Source of the DNA: Agrobacterium vitis
Lineage (GTDB): Bacteria > Pseudomonadota > Alphaproteobacteria > Rhizobiales > Rhizobiaceae
Direction: 5' to 3'
Assembly: GCF_013337045.2 (NCBI RefSeq)
Contig: NZ_CP118259.1
Location: 2,604,001 to 2,668,000 of the forward strand
Length of the DNA stretch: 64,000 bases
A program made the position numbers and the translations under genes. The notes below the pieces were generated by a model. The model had not been told where the DNA came from, did no database searches, and worked only from the letters and a program-made list of their open reading frames with translations. Shown piece after piece: positions 55,823 through 64,000 of the stretch; the stretch's first letter is position 1; each line of letters opens with the position of its first letter.

Positions 55823-56854
55823 TCACCGCTCCGTCAGTTTCAGCTCGATCCGCCGGTTCTGGGCGCGGGCTTCAGGCGTGTCGCCCGGGGCAATCGGTTG
55901 GAATTCGCCGAAACCGGCAGCAGCCAGACGGTCGGCGGGGACGCCCTTGGAGATCAGGAACTTGACCACCGAGACGGCGCGGGCAGCCGACAGCGCCCAA
56001 TTGTCGGGATAGCGGCCATTGCCTGAAAGCTGGACATTGTCCGTATGGCCGTCGACGCGCAGCACCCAGTTGATATCAGGGGGAATTTCCTTGGCAAGGT
56101 CGATGAGCGCATTGGCGAGCTTGACCATTTCCTCCTGGCCTTGCGGGTTCATGTCGGCCCCGCCGGAGGGAAACAGCACTTCTGACTGGAACACGAAACG
56201 GTCGCCGACGATGCGAATATTCTGACGGTCCGACAGAATTTCGCGCAGACGTCCGAAAAAGTCGGAGCGATAGCGATTGAGTTCCTGCACCTTCTGGGCC
56301 AGGGCCACATTCAGCCGCCGTCCGAGATCAGCGATTTTCGCTTGCGAATTCTGGTCCTTGGCCTCCGAGGCCTGCAAGGCCTGTTCGACCGCAGCAATTT
56401 GGGCGCGAAGTGCGGCGATCTGCTGGTTCAACAGATCGATCTGGCTCATGGCACGGGCGCTGACCTGCTGCTGCTCATCGAGCTTGCCGCTCAACTCGCC
56501 AATCTTCGCCTGGGCCTGGGCCGAATTTCCGGCGCCGGTGTCGAGCAGCGATTGCAAGCGGCTGCGTTCCTTCTCGGACGTATCCAGCGAGGATTGCAGG
56601 TTGGCCAGCGCGTCTTCCAGATCCTGCTTGCCGCCTTTTTCCAGCGCCAGCATTTGCGTCAGTTCGGCAATCTGGTTGTTCAGCCGGTTCAACACCTCGT
56701 CCTTGCCGGAAATTTCCCGGCTGAGCACGAATTGCGCCACCACGAAAACGGTGAGCAGGAACATTATGGCGATTAGCAGGGTCGATAAGGCATCGACAAA
56801 GCCCGGCCAATAATCGGCGCCGCGATCCCGCTTGCGGTTGCGCCCCAGGGCCAT
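55823..56854 (-). CDS. OmpA/MotB-type peptidoglycan-binding membrane protein
   Basis: 343-residue protein. One membrane helix near the N-terminus (DALSTLLIAIMFLLTVFVV), a long coiled coil (residues 40-190) and a C-terminal OmpA-like domain (LRVDGHTDNVQLSG, NWALSAARAVSVVKFLI, RAQNRRIELKL). This is the stator-like arrangement of MotB, but without flagellar genes nearby. It follows the MotA/ExbB-like gene by 3 bp, so the two form one unit. ATG 56854 has GGGAG upstream. Confidence 0.88.
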   Translation of the reverse strand: MALGRNRKRDRGADYWPGFVDALSTLLIAIMFLLTVFVVAQFVLSREISGKDEVLNRLNNQIAELTQMLALEKGGKQDLEDALANLQSSLDTSEKERSRLQSLLDTGAGNSAQAQAKIGELSGKLDEQQQVSARAMSQIDLLNQQIAALRAQIAAVEQALQASEAKDQNSQAKIADLGRRLNVALAQKVQELNRYRSDFFGRLREILSDRQNIRIVGDRFVFQSEVLFPSGGADMNPQGQEEMVKLANALIDLAKEIPPDINWVLRVDGHTDNVQLSGNGRYPDNWALSAARAVSVVKFLISKGVPADRLAAAGFGEFQPIAPGDTPEARAQNRRIELKLTER

Positions 56855-56857
56855 GGT

Positions 56858-57871
56858 CTACTTGCTCCCGAGCTTGTCGTTCAGCCGGTCCAGCGCCTTG
56901 CGCATGGCGCGGGTGTCTTCCTGCTGGGCTTCGATCCAGTCGCGCAGCATCTGTTGCTCATTGCGCATGTTCTTGACCAGGCCCTGAATACCGTCTGACA
57001 AACCGCTCAGCGCTGCCGCAGAACGATCGGAGCCGGAGGCAGGCTGCTGGGCGATCTTTTTCATCTGCTCCAGCAACCGCTCGATGTCGTGACCGGAAAC
57101 GCCTGACGGTACAGGTTGATCGGAACCGGTATCGGTGACGGAAGACAGCCAGTTTTCCAGCTCCGTATAGAACCGGTTCTGGGCACGGCCAGCCTGCAAA
57201 TCGAGAAAACCGAGGATCAGCGAGCCGGACAGACCAAGCAGCGACGAGGAAAACGCCGTACCCATGCCGGCAAGCGGCGCGGAAAGCCCGTTTTTCAGGG
57301 TTTGCAGCACATCACTGCCCTGCCCGCCCGAGCCGGCATCCAATGTCTGGATGACATTGCTGATCGAGCTGATCGTGCCGATCAGGCCCCAGAATGTGCC
57401 GAGCAGGCCGAGAAACACCAGAAGGCCGATCAGATAGCGCGATGTATCGCGCGCTTCGTCCAGCCTTGTGGCAATCGAATCGAGAATGGAGCGCAACAGC
57501 GTTGTCGACAGCCCCGTCGAGCGGCGATTGCCCAGCAGGGAGCGCATCGGCGCCAGCAATTTCGGCTCACGTCCCGACTTATCGGCAGTGCCGGATCGCT
57601 GGAAATGATTGAACCAGCGCACTTCCGAAATCAGCCCGACCACATGGGCGAAAATCAGGATGATGCCGACGGCCAATACCCCGAGAATGAGACCATTCAG
57701 GCCCGGATTGGTGTAAAATGCCTGTTCGGCCTGCCGAAACAGGATGGCCGCAATGAACCCGATGAGGATCAGAAAGATCAGCATCGTCAGAATAATGGGT
57801 GCCGGGCTTGAGAGTTTCGAGCCGTAACGGGCCGGTTCAGCGTCCGGGGCGTCCACATCCACATCCGTCAT
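56858..57871 (-). CDS. MotA/TolQ/ExbB-like proton channel protein
   Basis: 337-residue membrane protein: helices at about 30-50, 68-90, and the characteristic pair near 160-185 (GLLVFLGLLGTFWGLIGTISSISNV) and 210-235 (GLSAPLAGMGTAFSSSLLGLSGSLILG). The C-terminal part is hydrophilic. ATG 57871 (MTDVDVD) is preferred over a start 51 bp upstream. With its partner it probably forms an energised complex with the cell wall; the job is unknown. Confidence 0.88.
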   Translation of the reverse strand: MTDVDVDAPDAEPARYGSKLSSPAPIILTMLIFLILIGFIAAILFRQAEQAFYTNPGLNGLILGVLAVGIILIFAHVVGLISEVRWFNHFQRSGTADKSGREPKLLAPMRSLLGNRRSTGLSTTLLRSILDSIATRLDEARDTSRYLIGLLVFLGLLGTFWGLIGTISSISNVIQTLDAGSGGQGSDVLQTLKNGLSAPLAGMGTAFSSSLLGLSGSLILGFLDLQAGRAQNRFYTELENWLSSVTDTGSDQPVPSGVSGHDIERLLEQMKKIAQQPASGSDRSAAALSGLSDGIQGLVKNMRNEQQMLRDWIEAQQEDTRAMRKALDRLNDKLGSK

Positions 57872-58054
57872 TGGCAGCACGTCTCCATTACAGGCAAGCG
57901 GTCGATCCCTTACGCAAACCAAGGGTCAAGCCTCTGAAAGGCTCGGCCCAGGCAACGTGAAGTGGACGGAGGCTAGTTCAAATTCATGTCGAATTGAAGC
58001 GAAAACCGACGCTTTTAGGAAAGCGCCGAAAAAGCGACGCCTCCTCCGAGCTGA

Positions 58055-58855
58055 TCAAGCCTTTGGCAAGGGCCGCTTGACCACTTCCAGCAGCGCCTTC
58101 TGGATATATTCATTGCCCGCGACAATGTCGCCCCGGTCAAGACTATCGGTTCCGCCTGCCATATCGCTGACGAAGCCGCCCGCTTCGCGGATCAGCAACA
58201 GGCCAGCGGCGATATCCCAGGCATGCAGGCCCGTTTCCCAGAAACCGTCGAACCGGCCGCAGGCGACATAGGCAAGATCCAGAGCGGCTGCCCCCATGCG
58301 GCGCACGCCAGCCACTTCGCCCATCACATGGCGCAGTTCCAACAGCGCCTTGCCGTGATTGCCCTTACCCAGATGCGGCATGCCGCAACCAATCACGCAA
58401 TCCGACAGCGCCTTGCGGGCGCCAACGCGAATGCGGCGATCGTTAAGAAAGGCACCGCCACCCTTTTCGGTGGTGTAAAGCTCGTCGGTAGCAGGGTTGA
58501 AGATCACGCCCGCGACGATTTCGCCATTGCGCTCCAGGGCGATGGAGACGGCAAATTGCGGAATGCCGTGCAGGAAGTTGGTGGTGCCATCCAGCGGATC
58601 GACGATCCAGCGGTGCGCGCCATCGGTCCCCTTGATCTCTTCGCCCTCCTCCCCGAGGAAACCATAGGTGGGGCGGGCCTTCAGCAGGTCTTCGCGCACC
58701 AGTTTTTCAGCCTTCATATCGGCCTGGGACACGAAATCGCCGGGGCCTTTGACCGAAACCTGCAAGTTCTGCACTTCGCCAAAATCGCGCGACAGGGATT
58801 TCCCGGCCTTGACGGCGGCCTGGACCATGACATTGAGAAGGGCTGAGCGAGCCAT
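58055..58855 (-). CDS. suhB: Inositol monophosphatase family protein (SuhB)
   Basis: 266-residue Mg-dependent phosphatase. The lithium-sensitive motif is complete: FLGEEGEE, then WIVDPLDGTTNFLHGIP, and near the end HAWDIAAGLLLIREAGG. In proteobacteria SuhB also affects rRNA antitermination. ATG 58855 (MARSALLN) follows AAGGAAA; 13 upstream codons are open but not family-like. There is no obvious structured RNA upstream. Confidence 0.93.
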   Translation of the reverse strand: MARSALLNVMVQAAVKAGKSLSRDFGEVQNLQVSVKGPGDFVSQADMKAEKLVREDLLKARPTYGFLGEEGEEIKGTDGAHRWIVDPLDGTTNFLHGIPQFAVSIALERNGEIVAGVIFNPATDELYTTEKGGGAFLNDRRIRVGARKALSDCVIGCGMPHLGKGNHGKALLELRHVMGEVAGVRRMGAAALDLAYVACGRFDGFWETGLHAWDIAAGLLLIREAGGFVSDMAGGTDSLDRGDIVAGNEYIQKALLEVVKRPLPKA

Positions 58856-58998
58856 AGCGGTTTCCTTAGACTGAATGATGCAGCAGGCCGTCATACGCCA
58901 TCACCCGGATGGAGGTCGGGCGCGGCCCTTTTAGCGGCGTGCAAAGATTGAGCGGTTCAAGACCACAAAATCTGGCGCAATTCAAGTCCCTGCGCGAT

Positions 58999-60609
58999 TC
59001 AGGGGGCGGCTGGCGGCTGATCCGGCACATCAGTGCCGTCGCCCGGATTTTCATCCTTGTCTGCATCATTTTTGGGGACGCCATTTTGCATCTGCCCCCC
59101 GATTGGCGGCACGGAGACACCCGGAAGCCCGGTCGGATCGATGGGCGGTGGCGTCACCGGCTTTGCAGCCTTGCTGATGATGTCGCTAACCTCGTCCCTC
59201 GCCCCATTTTTGCCGGGCGTGGAGCCTTGCGCCTTCGATACCGGGCGGCCCAATCTGTGCTGGCCGGTCCGGTATTTGTTGGCCGCTTCGATTGCCTGTT
59301 TCTGCTGGCTGTCCGGCAGGCCGAGATAGAAATCCTCAAGCGCCGGATCGGCAAGGCCCGCCCGACGCGACAGCACATACCATTTCGCCGCCTCGACCGG
59401 ATCGGGCCTCGTGCCGAGCGCCGCCACATAGACATGCGCCAACCGGTTCTGGGCCGCGACATTGCCGCGATTGGCAGCAATCCTCAACCATTTGAAGCCC
59501 TGTTCCAGATCCTGCGGCCCGGCAATGCCGTTGATCAACCAGATGCCAATATCAAGCTCGGCGGTATCGAAACCGGCACGCGCCGCCCGCACCAGCCATT
59601 CGCGCGCCAGTTGGCGCTTTTCCGCCGGAACGTCTGGCAGGTTGCGATAAATCTGTGCAACGGCATATTGCGCATCGGCGATGCCTTGTTCCGCCGATTG
59701 CTCGTAGAAAGGCAGCGCCAGCAGCAATCCCTTCTTGCCGGGATTTTCCGAGACCAGCAATTGCGCCCAGTTGAACTGGGCCGACGCATTGCCCGCTTCC
59801 GCTGCCCGGCGCATATAGTCATCGGCCAGCTTGCGATCCGGCGAGACATAGCGCCCTTCGATCAACATCAGCGCATATTTAAACATTGCAGCGGGATCAC
59901 CACCCTTTGCAGCCTTGGCATACCAGAAGGCCGCTCCCTTCATGTCGCGCTTGACCGCCAGACCACGGGTCATCAGCTCGGCAAGCAATGTCTGCGCGGC
60001 GGGGTCGCCCTTTTCGGCGAGCGGCAGGGCGTAATCGAAGGCCGTGGCAAACAGCCCGCGCTGGAACGCACCATAGGCAAGATCGACCTTGCCGGTATAG
60101 GGCTTTTCCGGCGGAAGATCCGGTAGCGGAATGCCCATGCGCTCCATCAGCGTAATGCCGCCAGCCGGTCCCGCATCCTTAATACCCGGCCGCTGTACCT
60201 TGCCAGCGTCCTCACCCGAGACCGGACCGGAAAGCCCGCTCGGCCTGACAAAACCATTTGTCTCGTCAGAGCCAGAGGTCTTTTCGGGAGCCGTTTTAAC
60301 GTCAGGAACGACCGGCGCCTCGATTTCGCTCCCCGGCTTTGGGCCTCGCTTTTGCTCCCCAGTCTTTTCCGATGGCGTCTCAGGGGCGGTCTGATTGCCC
60401 GCCTCACCTGATTTGCCTTCACCCGTCTTCACGTCAGGCTCAGCCGCCGGGGGCGAGGATGCAGCAGGCGGAACCTGCGCATAAGCACCGATGTCCATGA
60501 CCGTCGGACATGCCAGCGCCAAAACCAGGCTGGCACAGACGGACCGTCCAGACAGCAACCGGAATTTGGCCAAACGGGTTAGGGCAAGACGGGGCAAGGC
60601 AAGGATCAT
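58999..60609 (-). CDS. Sel1-repeat exported protein
   Basis: 536-residue protein. A long N-terminal signal (RLLSGRSVCASLVLALACP region), a Pro/Glu/Lys-rich disordered part (about 50-160), then at least five Sel1-type repeats (residues 180-410; for example AKGGDPAAMFKYALMLIEG, AEQGIADAQYAVAQIY, ANRGNVAAQNRLAHVY) and a disordered tail. Sel1 repeats bind other proteins; exact role unknown. ATG 60609 is preferred; a TTG at 60621 would overlap the upstream stop as TTGA. Confidence 0.85.
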   Translation of the reverse strand: MILALPRLALTRLAKFRLLSGRSVCASLVLALACPTVMDIGAYAQVPPAASSPPAAEPDVKTGEGKSGEAGNQTAPETPSEKTGEQKRGPKPGSEIEAPVVPDVKTAPEKTSGSDETNGFVRPSGLSGPVSGEDAGKVQRPGIKDAGPAGGITLMERMGIPLPDLPPEKPYTGKVDLAYGAFQRGLFATAFDYALPLAEKGDPAAQTLLAELMTRGLAVKRDMKGAAFWYAKAAKGGDPAAMFKYALMLIEGRYVSPDRKLADDYMRRAAEAGNASAQFNWAQLLVSENPGKKGLLLALPFYEQSAEQGIADAQYAVAQIYRNLPDVPAEKRQLAREWLVRAARAGFDTAELDIGIWLINGIAGPQDLEQGFKWLRIAANRGNVAAQNRLAHVYVAALGTRPDPVEAAKWYVLSRRAGLADPALEDFYLGLPDSQQKQAIEAANKYRTGQHRLGRPVSKAQGSTPGKNGARDEVSDIISKAAKPVTPPPIDPTGLPGVSVPPIGGQMQNGVPKNDADKDENPGDGTDVPDQPPAAP

Positions 60610-60617
60610 TGAGGCGT

Positions 60618-61289
60618 TCAATCCTCAAACCGTGGCGCTTTTTCGTCAAGCAAAGCATTTACCTGAGCAACCACGGTGGCGGCTGCCTCTGGATCGTCAA
60701 ATACCGCCCTGGAGAGGGCCGCAAATTCGGCGCCGGTTTCAGCGACGGCAAGGGCCGATTGCGGATCTGCGCCGCCCATGACGATGCAGGGGATTTCCAC
60801 CATCGACGACCACCATTCACCCAAGGCCAGGTTTTTCGAATGCGCTTCCGGCTTGATATCGCCGTCCAGCTTGCCGAAAAACATGTAGTCGGGGTCGGCA
60901 TCGCCAGCCTCCAGCGCATGGTGCCGGTCGCGGGCAGCACCGGAGCCGACAATCATCTTCGGGGTGAATTTTTCCACCGCCTCGGCCAGCGCCTCGACAT
61001 CGCCGCTGATATGCAGGCCATCGGCCTTGGCGCGACCGGCAACCCGGCTATTGTCGGCGATAATGGCAGCGGCACCCGCCGCCTGCACCAATGGCACGAC
61101 CGCTTCGGCCTGGGCCTGGAACGTGTCGTCATCGAAATCATATTGCGGGATGATCACCGAGGCGACATCGCCACCCTTCAAGGCATTGCCGACAGTCGTG
61201 GCAAGCATCTGCACATCGGCAATCTGCGGCGTGATAAGAACGAGCCGGCAGCGGCGTTGGAACTTGGGCGACTTTGACGACTTGGACAT
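60618..61289 (-). CDS. Thiamine-phosphate synthase-like protein
   Basis: 223-residue TIM-barrel protein of the ThiE family: CRLVLITPQ, RAKADGLHISGDVEAL, SGAARDRHHALEAGDADPDYMFFGKL and ALSRAVFDDPEAA. Several ThiE catalytic positions are recognisable but the SAH-type motif is altered, so it may be a paralogue. ATG 61289 is preferred; ATG 61310 is the alternative. It precedes the Sel1 gene with a possible TTGA overlap. Confidence 0.75.
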   Translation of the reverse strand: MSKSSKSPKFQRRCRLVLITPQIADVQMLATTVGNALKGGDVASVIIPQYDFDDDTFQAQAEAVVPLVQAAGAAAIIADNSRVAGRAKADGLHISGDVEALAEAVEKFTPKMIVGSGAARDRHHALEAGDADPDYMFFGKLDGDIKPEAHSKNLALGEWWSSMVEIPCIVMGGADPQSALAVAETGAEFAALSRAVFDDPEAAATVVAQVNALLDEKAPRFED

Positions 61290-61640
61290 GGCGATTTCCG
61301 TCTTCTTCATGGCAAGAGCAAGGGAGGCGATCCGGGCCAAAGCGCCCTGCACCCTTTATATAGGGCATATAAGGTGCTGTAGCACGTCATGCCTGCGGCA
61401 TGATTTTCTCTTTAAACCGATTGTGATTTAAAGAATGATGCTGAAGCCTCTGTTGCTCTCGTTTTTGTTGGCACTCTCTCTGCGGCGAAAGGATCTCGCC
61501 ATGTTTGCAGGAAGTCGATAGACCGGACTGACGAAAGGATCAACACCAACTGTCAGAGACAGCCGCCGCCTTCTGGGGAAGATACCCATCCCTAAGGATA
61601 CCAGCACCCCCAATACACCATCGCGGAAATTCAAACATTC
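61290..61640. other. Promoter region between thiE-like and TauE/SafE genes
   Basis: 351 bp between divergent genes. A small hairpin (catgcctgcggcatg) lies near 61389, followed by a T-rich stretch; nothing else is clear. Confidence 0.5.
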
Positions 61641-62408
61641 ATGCTGCCAGATCTCTCATTCCTGCTTGCCGCTATTCCCGCCGTCGTGCTGGTCGGCCTG
61701 TCCAAGGGCGGCCTGGGCGGCGCTTTCAGTCTGCTCGGCGTGCCGATCCTGGCGCTCGTCGTGCCGCCGATGACGGCTGCGGCGATTTTCCTGCCGATCC
61801 TGCTGGTCATGGATCTGGTCGCGCTGCACGCCTGGCGCCACCATGGCGACTGGCGCACGTTTTTCCTGCTTCTGCCCGGCGCCATCGCCGGGATCGCCTT
61901 TGGCTGGGCGACATCGGCGCTGATCCCCGCCGATGCCATGCGGCTCGTGCTGGGTGCCATTACGGTGGTGTTTGCCGGGCGCTATTTCCAGCGACGATTG
62001 CGCGGCGAAGGCCATGATGCAAGACCGGCAAAGCCGCAGCGCGCTGTGGCCGCCACGGGTTGGGGCACGCTGGCCGGTTATGGCAGCTTTGTCGCGCATG
62101 CTGGCGGCCCACCGTTTGAAATCTATGCCCTGCCGTTAAAGCTCGATCCAAAGACCTATACCGGCACCAGCGTGCGATTTTTTGCCTGTCTCAATGCCAT
62201 CAAGGTCATTCCTTATATGGCGCTTGGCCAGCTGGATCTCAGCAATTTCACCTTGTCTCTCAGCCTGCTGCCGGTGGCGCTGCTGTCCACCATGGCCGGA
62301 GCCATGGTGGTGCGGCGCATGAAGGCGCAGACCTTCTATCCGCTGATCTATGCCATGACGCTGATCGCCGGATTGAAACTGTTTTGGGACGGTTTGTTTT
62401 TCCTGTAA
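61641..62408 (+). CDS. TauE/SafE family membrane transporter
   Basis: 255-residue protein with about seven to eight membrane helices. The N-terminal GLSKGGLGGAFSLLGVPILALV and the middle GYGSFVAHAGGPPFEIYALPLKL (the conserved GGPP segment) define the family, which exports organosulfonates or sulfite-type anions. The substrate is unknown. It starts with ATG 61641; no strong terminator follows. Confidence 0.9.
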   Translation: MLPDLSFLLAAIPAVVLVGLSKGGLGGAFSLLGVPILALVVPPMTAAAIFLPILLVMDLVALHAWRHHGDWRTFFLLLPGAIAGIAFGWATSALIPADAMRLVLGAITVVFAGRYFQRRLRGEGHDARPAKPQRAVAATGWGTLAGYGSFVAHAGGPPFEIYALPLKLDPKTYTGTSVRFFACLNAIKVIPYMALGQLDLSNFTLSLSLLPVALLSTMAGAMVVRRMKAQTFYPLIYAMTLIAGLKLFWDGLFFL

Positions 62409-62590
62409 TAGGGTGAGCCTTTGAAGATGGGACATCCTATTGCTTTTGCAAGCATCTCGAGACTTGGGATTAGACATTTGCGACAGAAGGCGATTGCAAA
62501 ATTGACGACAATCAAAATCCCGATAAAATTGCATTTTCGCATCGCACAATTGCGCTTGCCGGATGGCAGGATGTATCATAGCTTGCGCAT

Positions 62591-62851
62591 ATGACGACAA
62601 TCGATCCATTCTCGGCTATTGCCGATCCCAACCGACGCCATTTGCTGGAAGAGTTGCGCCGCGCACCCCGCACGGTGAACGATCTGGCCAAGGGCCTGCC
62701 GATCAGCCGGCCGGCCGTCTCACAACATTTGAAGGCGCTGCTGGATTGCAACCTGGTGACAGTCGCCACCCAGGGCACCAAGCGGATCTATTCGGTCAAC
62801 AATTCCGGCTTCAACCGGCTGAACCTGTGGCTGGACCAGTTCTGGAACTGA
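62591..62851 (+). CDS. ArsR-type winged-helix regulator
   Basis: 86-residue DNA-binding protein. The HTH is LRRAPRTVNDLAKGLPISRPAVSQHLKALLDC, followed by the wing VATQGTKRIYSVN. It lacks the metal-binding cysteines of classical ArsR, so it belongs to the metal-free group. The target is unknown. Confidence 0.88.
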   Translation: MTTIDPFSAIADPNRRHLLEELRRAPRTVNDLAKGLPISRPAVSQHLKALLDCNLVTVATQGTKRIYSVNNSGFNRLNLWLDQFWN

Positions 62852-63252
62852 CGGTGGGACTATTTCTCGCACAGACCGGCATGGCAATATCGTCATGGCA
62901 GGCGCGAATATTTCGTTGCAGACAGCGCCTCTGAGCATTCCACATCCGTTTTAGCACCGCGCGTTTTATAAGCCGTACGGTGCGATTCCAGTCCCCAAAA
63001 CAGCGCAGGGAAAAGGCCCCGAAGGCAATCGGCGCTTCGGAGCCTGGATTCGGTCAAGAGCGGCAATGTTTGGCGCTCCTGGATCATGGAAAGAGTATCA
63101 AGACAGCGGCGGTAACGCTGGATCACCGTGCGTTTTGTAAAACGCACAAGTAAATGAGACAAATAATCCGCCACTTGGCGATGCAAAAGGCCTGTTGTTG
63201 GCTGTATGAAATCCTTAAATCGGGCCCGATTTAAGGGGGTATCATCCAGTCT
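62852..63252. other. Non-coding stretch with palindromes
   Basis: 401 bp. Two clear dyads: gtgcgtttt/aaaacgcac (63128-63136 and 63139-63147, 2-nt spacer) and a perfect 24-bp palindrome at 63213-63236 (ccttaaatcggg and its complement). No gene is convincing. Confidence 0.6.
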
Positions 63253-63426
63253 TTAATGTCGTGTCGACTTCAGGCGCTCCATTTCATCCTTGAGGCGCAA
63301 TTTGAGGCGCTTGAGTTCCAGAATTTCCTTGTCGTCGGTCGAGGGAGAGGAAAGGGCGGCATGTAATTTCTCCTCCAAAACTCCATGCTTCTTGGCAAGC
63401 GATTCAATATGAGCCTGAATGGTCAT
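63253..63426 (-). CDS. YdcH/DUF465 family protein, 57 residues
   Basis: Short helical protein. It starts MTIQAHIESLAKKHGVLEEK and ends ELKRLKLRLKDEMERLKSTRH, the layout of DUF465 (two antiparallel helices with EILELKRLKLRLKDEM). Function unknown. AAGGAAGG precedes ATG 63424-63426, which decides the start. It is divergent from the second DUF465 gene. Confidence 0.85.
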   Translation of the reverse strand: MTIQAHIESLAKKHGVLEEKLHAALSSPSTDDKEILELKRLKLRLKDEMERLKSTRH

Positions 63427-63767
63427 TTGATTCTATCCTTCCTTTTCAACCTCCAGCATCCATCGCTGGAGCTTCTTGGTTTGCGACAGCAGTGTGACAC
63501 GATCGTTGGCCGATGTCTAAGGCGAAAACCTGAATTTATGAGGGCAATTTCATGTTGGCACAGGTGATACTTCCCATATCGGGTCGCCTCCATGCGTTAG
63601 GCCTCTCTAAACGCAAGGAAAATTGATCGGTTAAAAGACGCAGCCAATGCCGATGAAATTATGCGAAAGGGCTAACTTCCCGTTACCGACGTTTGGTGAT
63701 AGGAGCTTGCGCCATTCCACCATGCATCAGAAATAGATGCAGCCAGCGACAAGATGGGGACAGACGG
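63427..63767. other. Divergent promoter region of the two DUF465 genes
   Basis: 341 bp with one short inverted repeat (ctccagc / gctggag near 63451-63471). No gene is convincing. Confidence 0.5.
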
Positions 63768-63971
63768 ATGCCGGATCAGGACGACGCGGATACAAGGCTT
63801 CAACTCGCACGCCTTCGTCAGGAACACGAGGATTATGATGCTGCGATCAACGCCATGGTTCAGGTTGGTTGTGACGCCTTGCGGGTCCAGCGGATGAAGA
63901 AGAAAAAGCTTGCCATCAAGGACAGGCTGACCAAACTGGAAGACCAACTCATTCCCGATATCATTGCCTGA
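63768..63971 (+). CDS. YdcH/DUF465 family protein, 67 residues
   Basis: 67-residue helical protein: MPDQDDADTRLQLARLRQEH, then DYDAAINAMVQVGCDALRVQRMKKKKLAIKDRL, the DUF465 core with the conserved KKKL-x-LKD pattern. ATG 63768 is chosen; 25 upstream codons are open but not family-like. It precedes the cut-off gene at the right edge. Confidence 0.85.
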   Translation: MPDQDDADTRLQLARLRQEHEDYDAAINAMVQVGCDALRVQRMKKKKLAIKDRLTKLEDQLIPDIIA

Positions 63972-63987
63972 GAAAAGGGTGCCGCCG

Positions 63988-64000
63988 ATGCAGGATGAAA
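63988..64000 (+). CDS. Start of a cut-off gene at the right edge
   Basis: An ATG at 63988 is 16 bp after the DUF465 stop with AAAAGGGT nearby; only MQDE is visible. By gene order in relatives it could be purE, but this cannot be verified from four residues. Confidence 0.3.

Noticed and set aside
55823..57871. Zorya-type defence (ZorA/ZorB-like pair)
   Set aside because: The proteins have the right general layout (MotA/ExbB plus OmpA domain) but no zorC, zorD or zorE genes lie nearby, and the pair sits among core genes such as suhB. An envelope role is simpler.
58856..58998. suhB-type RNA motif upstream of suhB
   Set aside because: I looked for a structured leader or the small-RNA motif found near suhB genes and saw no convincing stem or terminator.

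Overview
The window is a piece of a high-GC alphaproteobacterial chromosome, most probably a member of the Rhizobiaceae (Agrobacterium/Allorhizobium/Rhizobium type). The evidence is the rhizobial gene order (ruvCAB, then the tol-pal cluster, tilS, ftsH and glmM; tkt-gap; pgk with a class I fba), the DUF465, DUF1192, DUF4164 and RcdA small proteins, a chemoreceptor ending in NWEEF, a serC-type RNA leader, and rhizobial palindromic intergenic repeats. Only the 5' part of serA is visible at the left edge, and a gene that just begins at the right edge is cut off. I see no rRNA, tRNA, CRISPR array, integrase or complete insertion sequence.

Layout. 1-2.1 kb holds serC-serA (minus) behind a two-hairpin leader. 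2.1-6.0 kb holds a DoxX protein with an FNR/FixK-type box, a fatty-acid-hydroxylase family protein, an outer-membrane beta-barrel and a luciferase-like monooxygenase. 6.2-11.6 kb is a long plus-strand run: ruvC, ruvA, a VapB/PIN toxin-antitoxin pair, ruvB, a Tat-type metallophosphoesterase, two tandem Nudix hydrolases and a DinB protein, many joined by 4-bp overlaps. 11.6-18.3 kb is ybgC, tolQ, tolR, tolA, tolB, pal and cpoB, the machine that links inner and outer membrane during division. 18.3-24.2 kb is tilS, ftsH, glmM and the convergent yebC. 24.4-27.7 kb has a stress FMN-binding protein, a metallo-hydrolase and a CPA1-type cation/proton antiporter.

27.8-33.8 kb is the accessory part of the window. 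A two-gene cassette of unfamiliar proteins is framed by 159-bp direct repeats of about 90% identity. Next come a palindromic repeat pair, an unrecognised 522-residue protein with a PD-(D/E)xK nuclease-like motif, a small membrane protein, a stretch of hairpins and repeats, and a DUF6998-type protein. This is the best place to look for something undescribed.

33.9-47.9 kb returns to core metabolism: gap and tkt (minus), then DUF4164, zapA, 6S RNA, a PaiB-like protein, a chemoreceptor, 5-formyltetrahydrofolate cyclo-ligase, a YmdB-type phosphoesterase, pgk, class I aldolase, a PhzF protein and an HPP-CBS protein. 47.9-52 kb has small genes (including an unlisted-size 51-residue membrane protein), repeats, an MFS transporter, DUF1192, rcdA and rpmE. 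52-64 kb has an ABC exporter, an FAD dehydrogenase, a MotA/OmpA-like ion-channel pair, suhB, a Sel1 protein, a ThiE-like protein, TauE/SafE, an ArsR regulator and two DUF465 proteins. Most transcription units end in clear intrinsic terminators, several of them shared by convergent genes.
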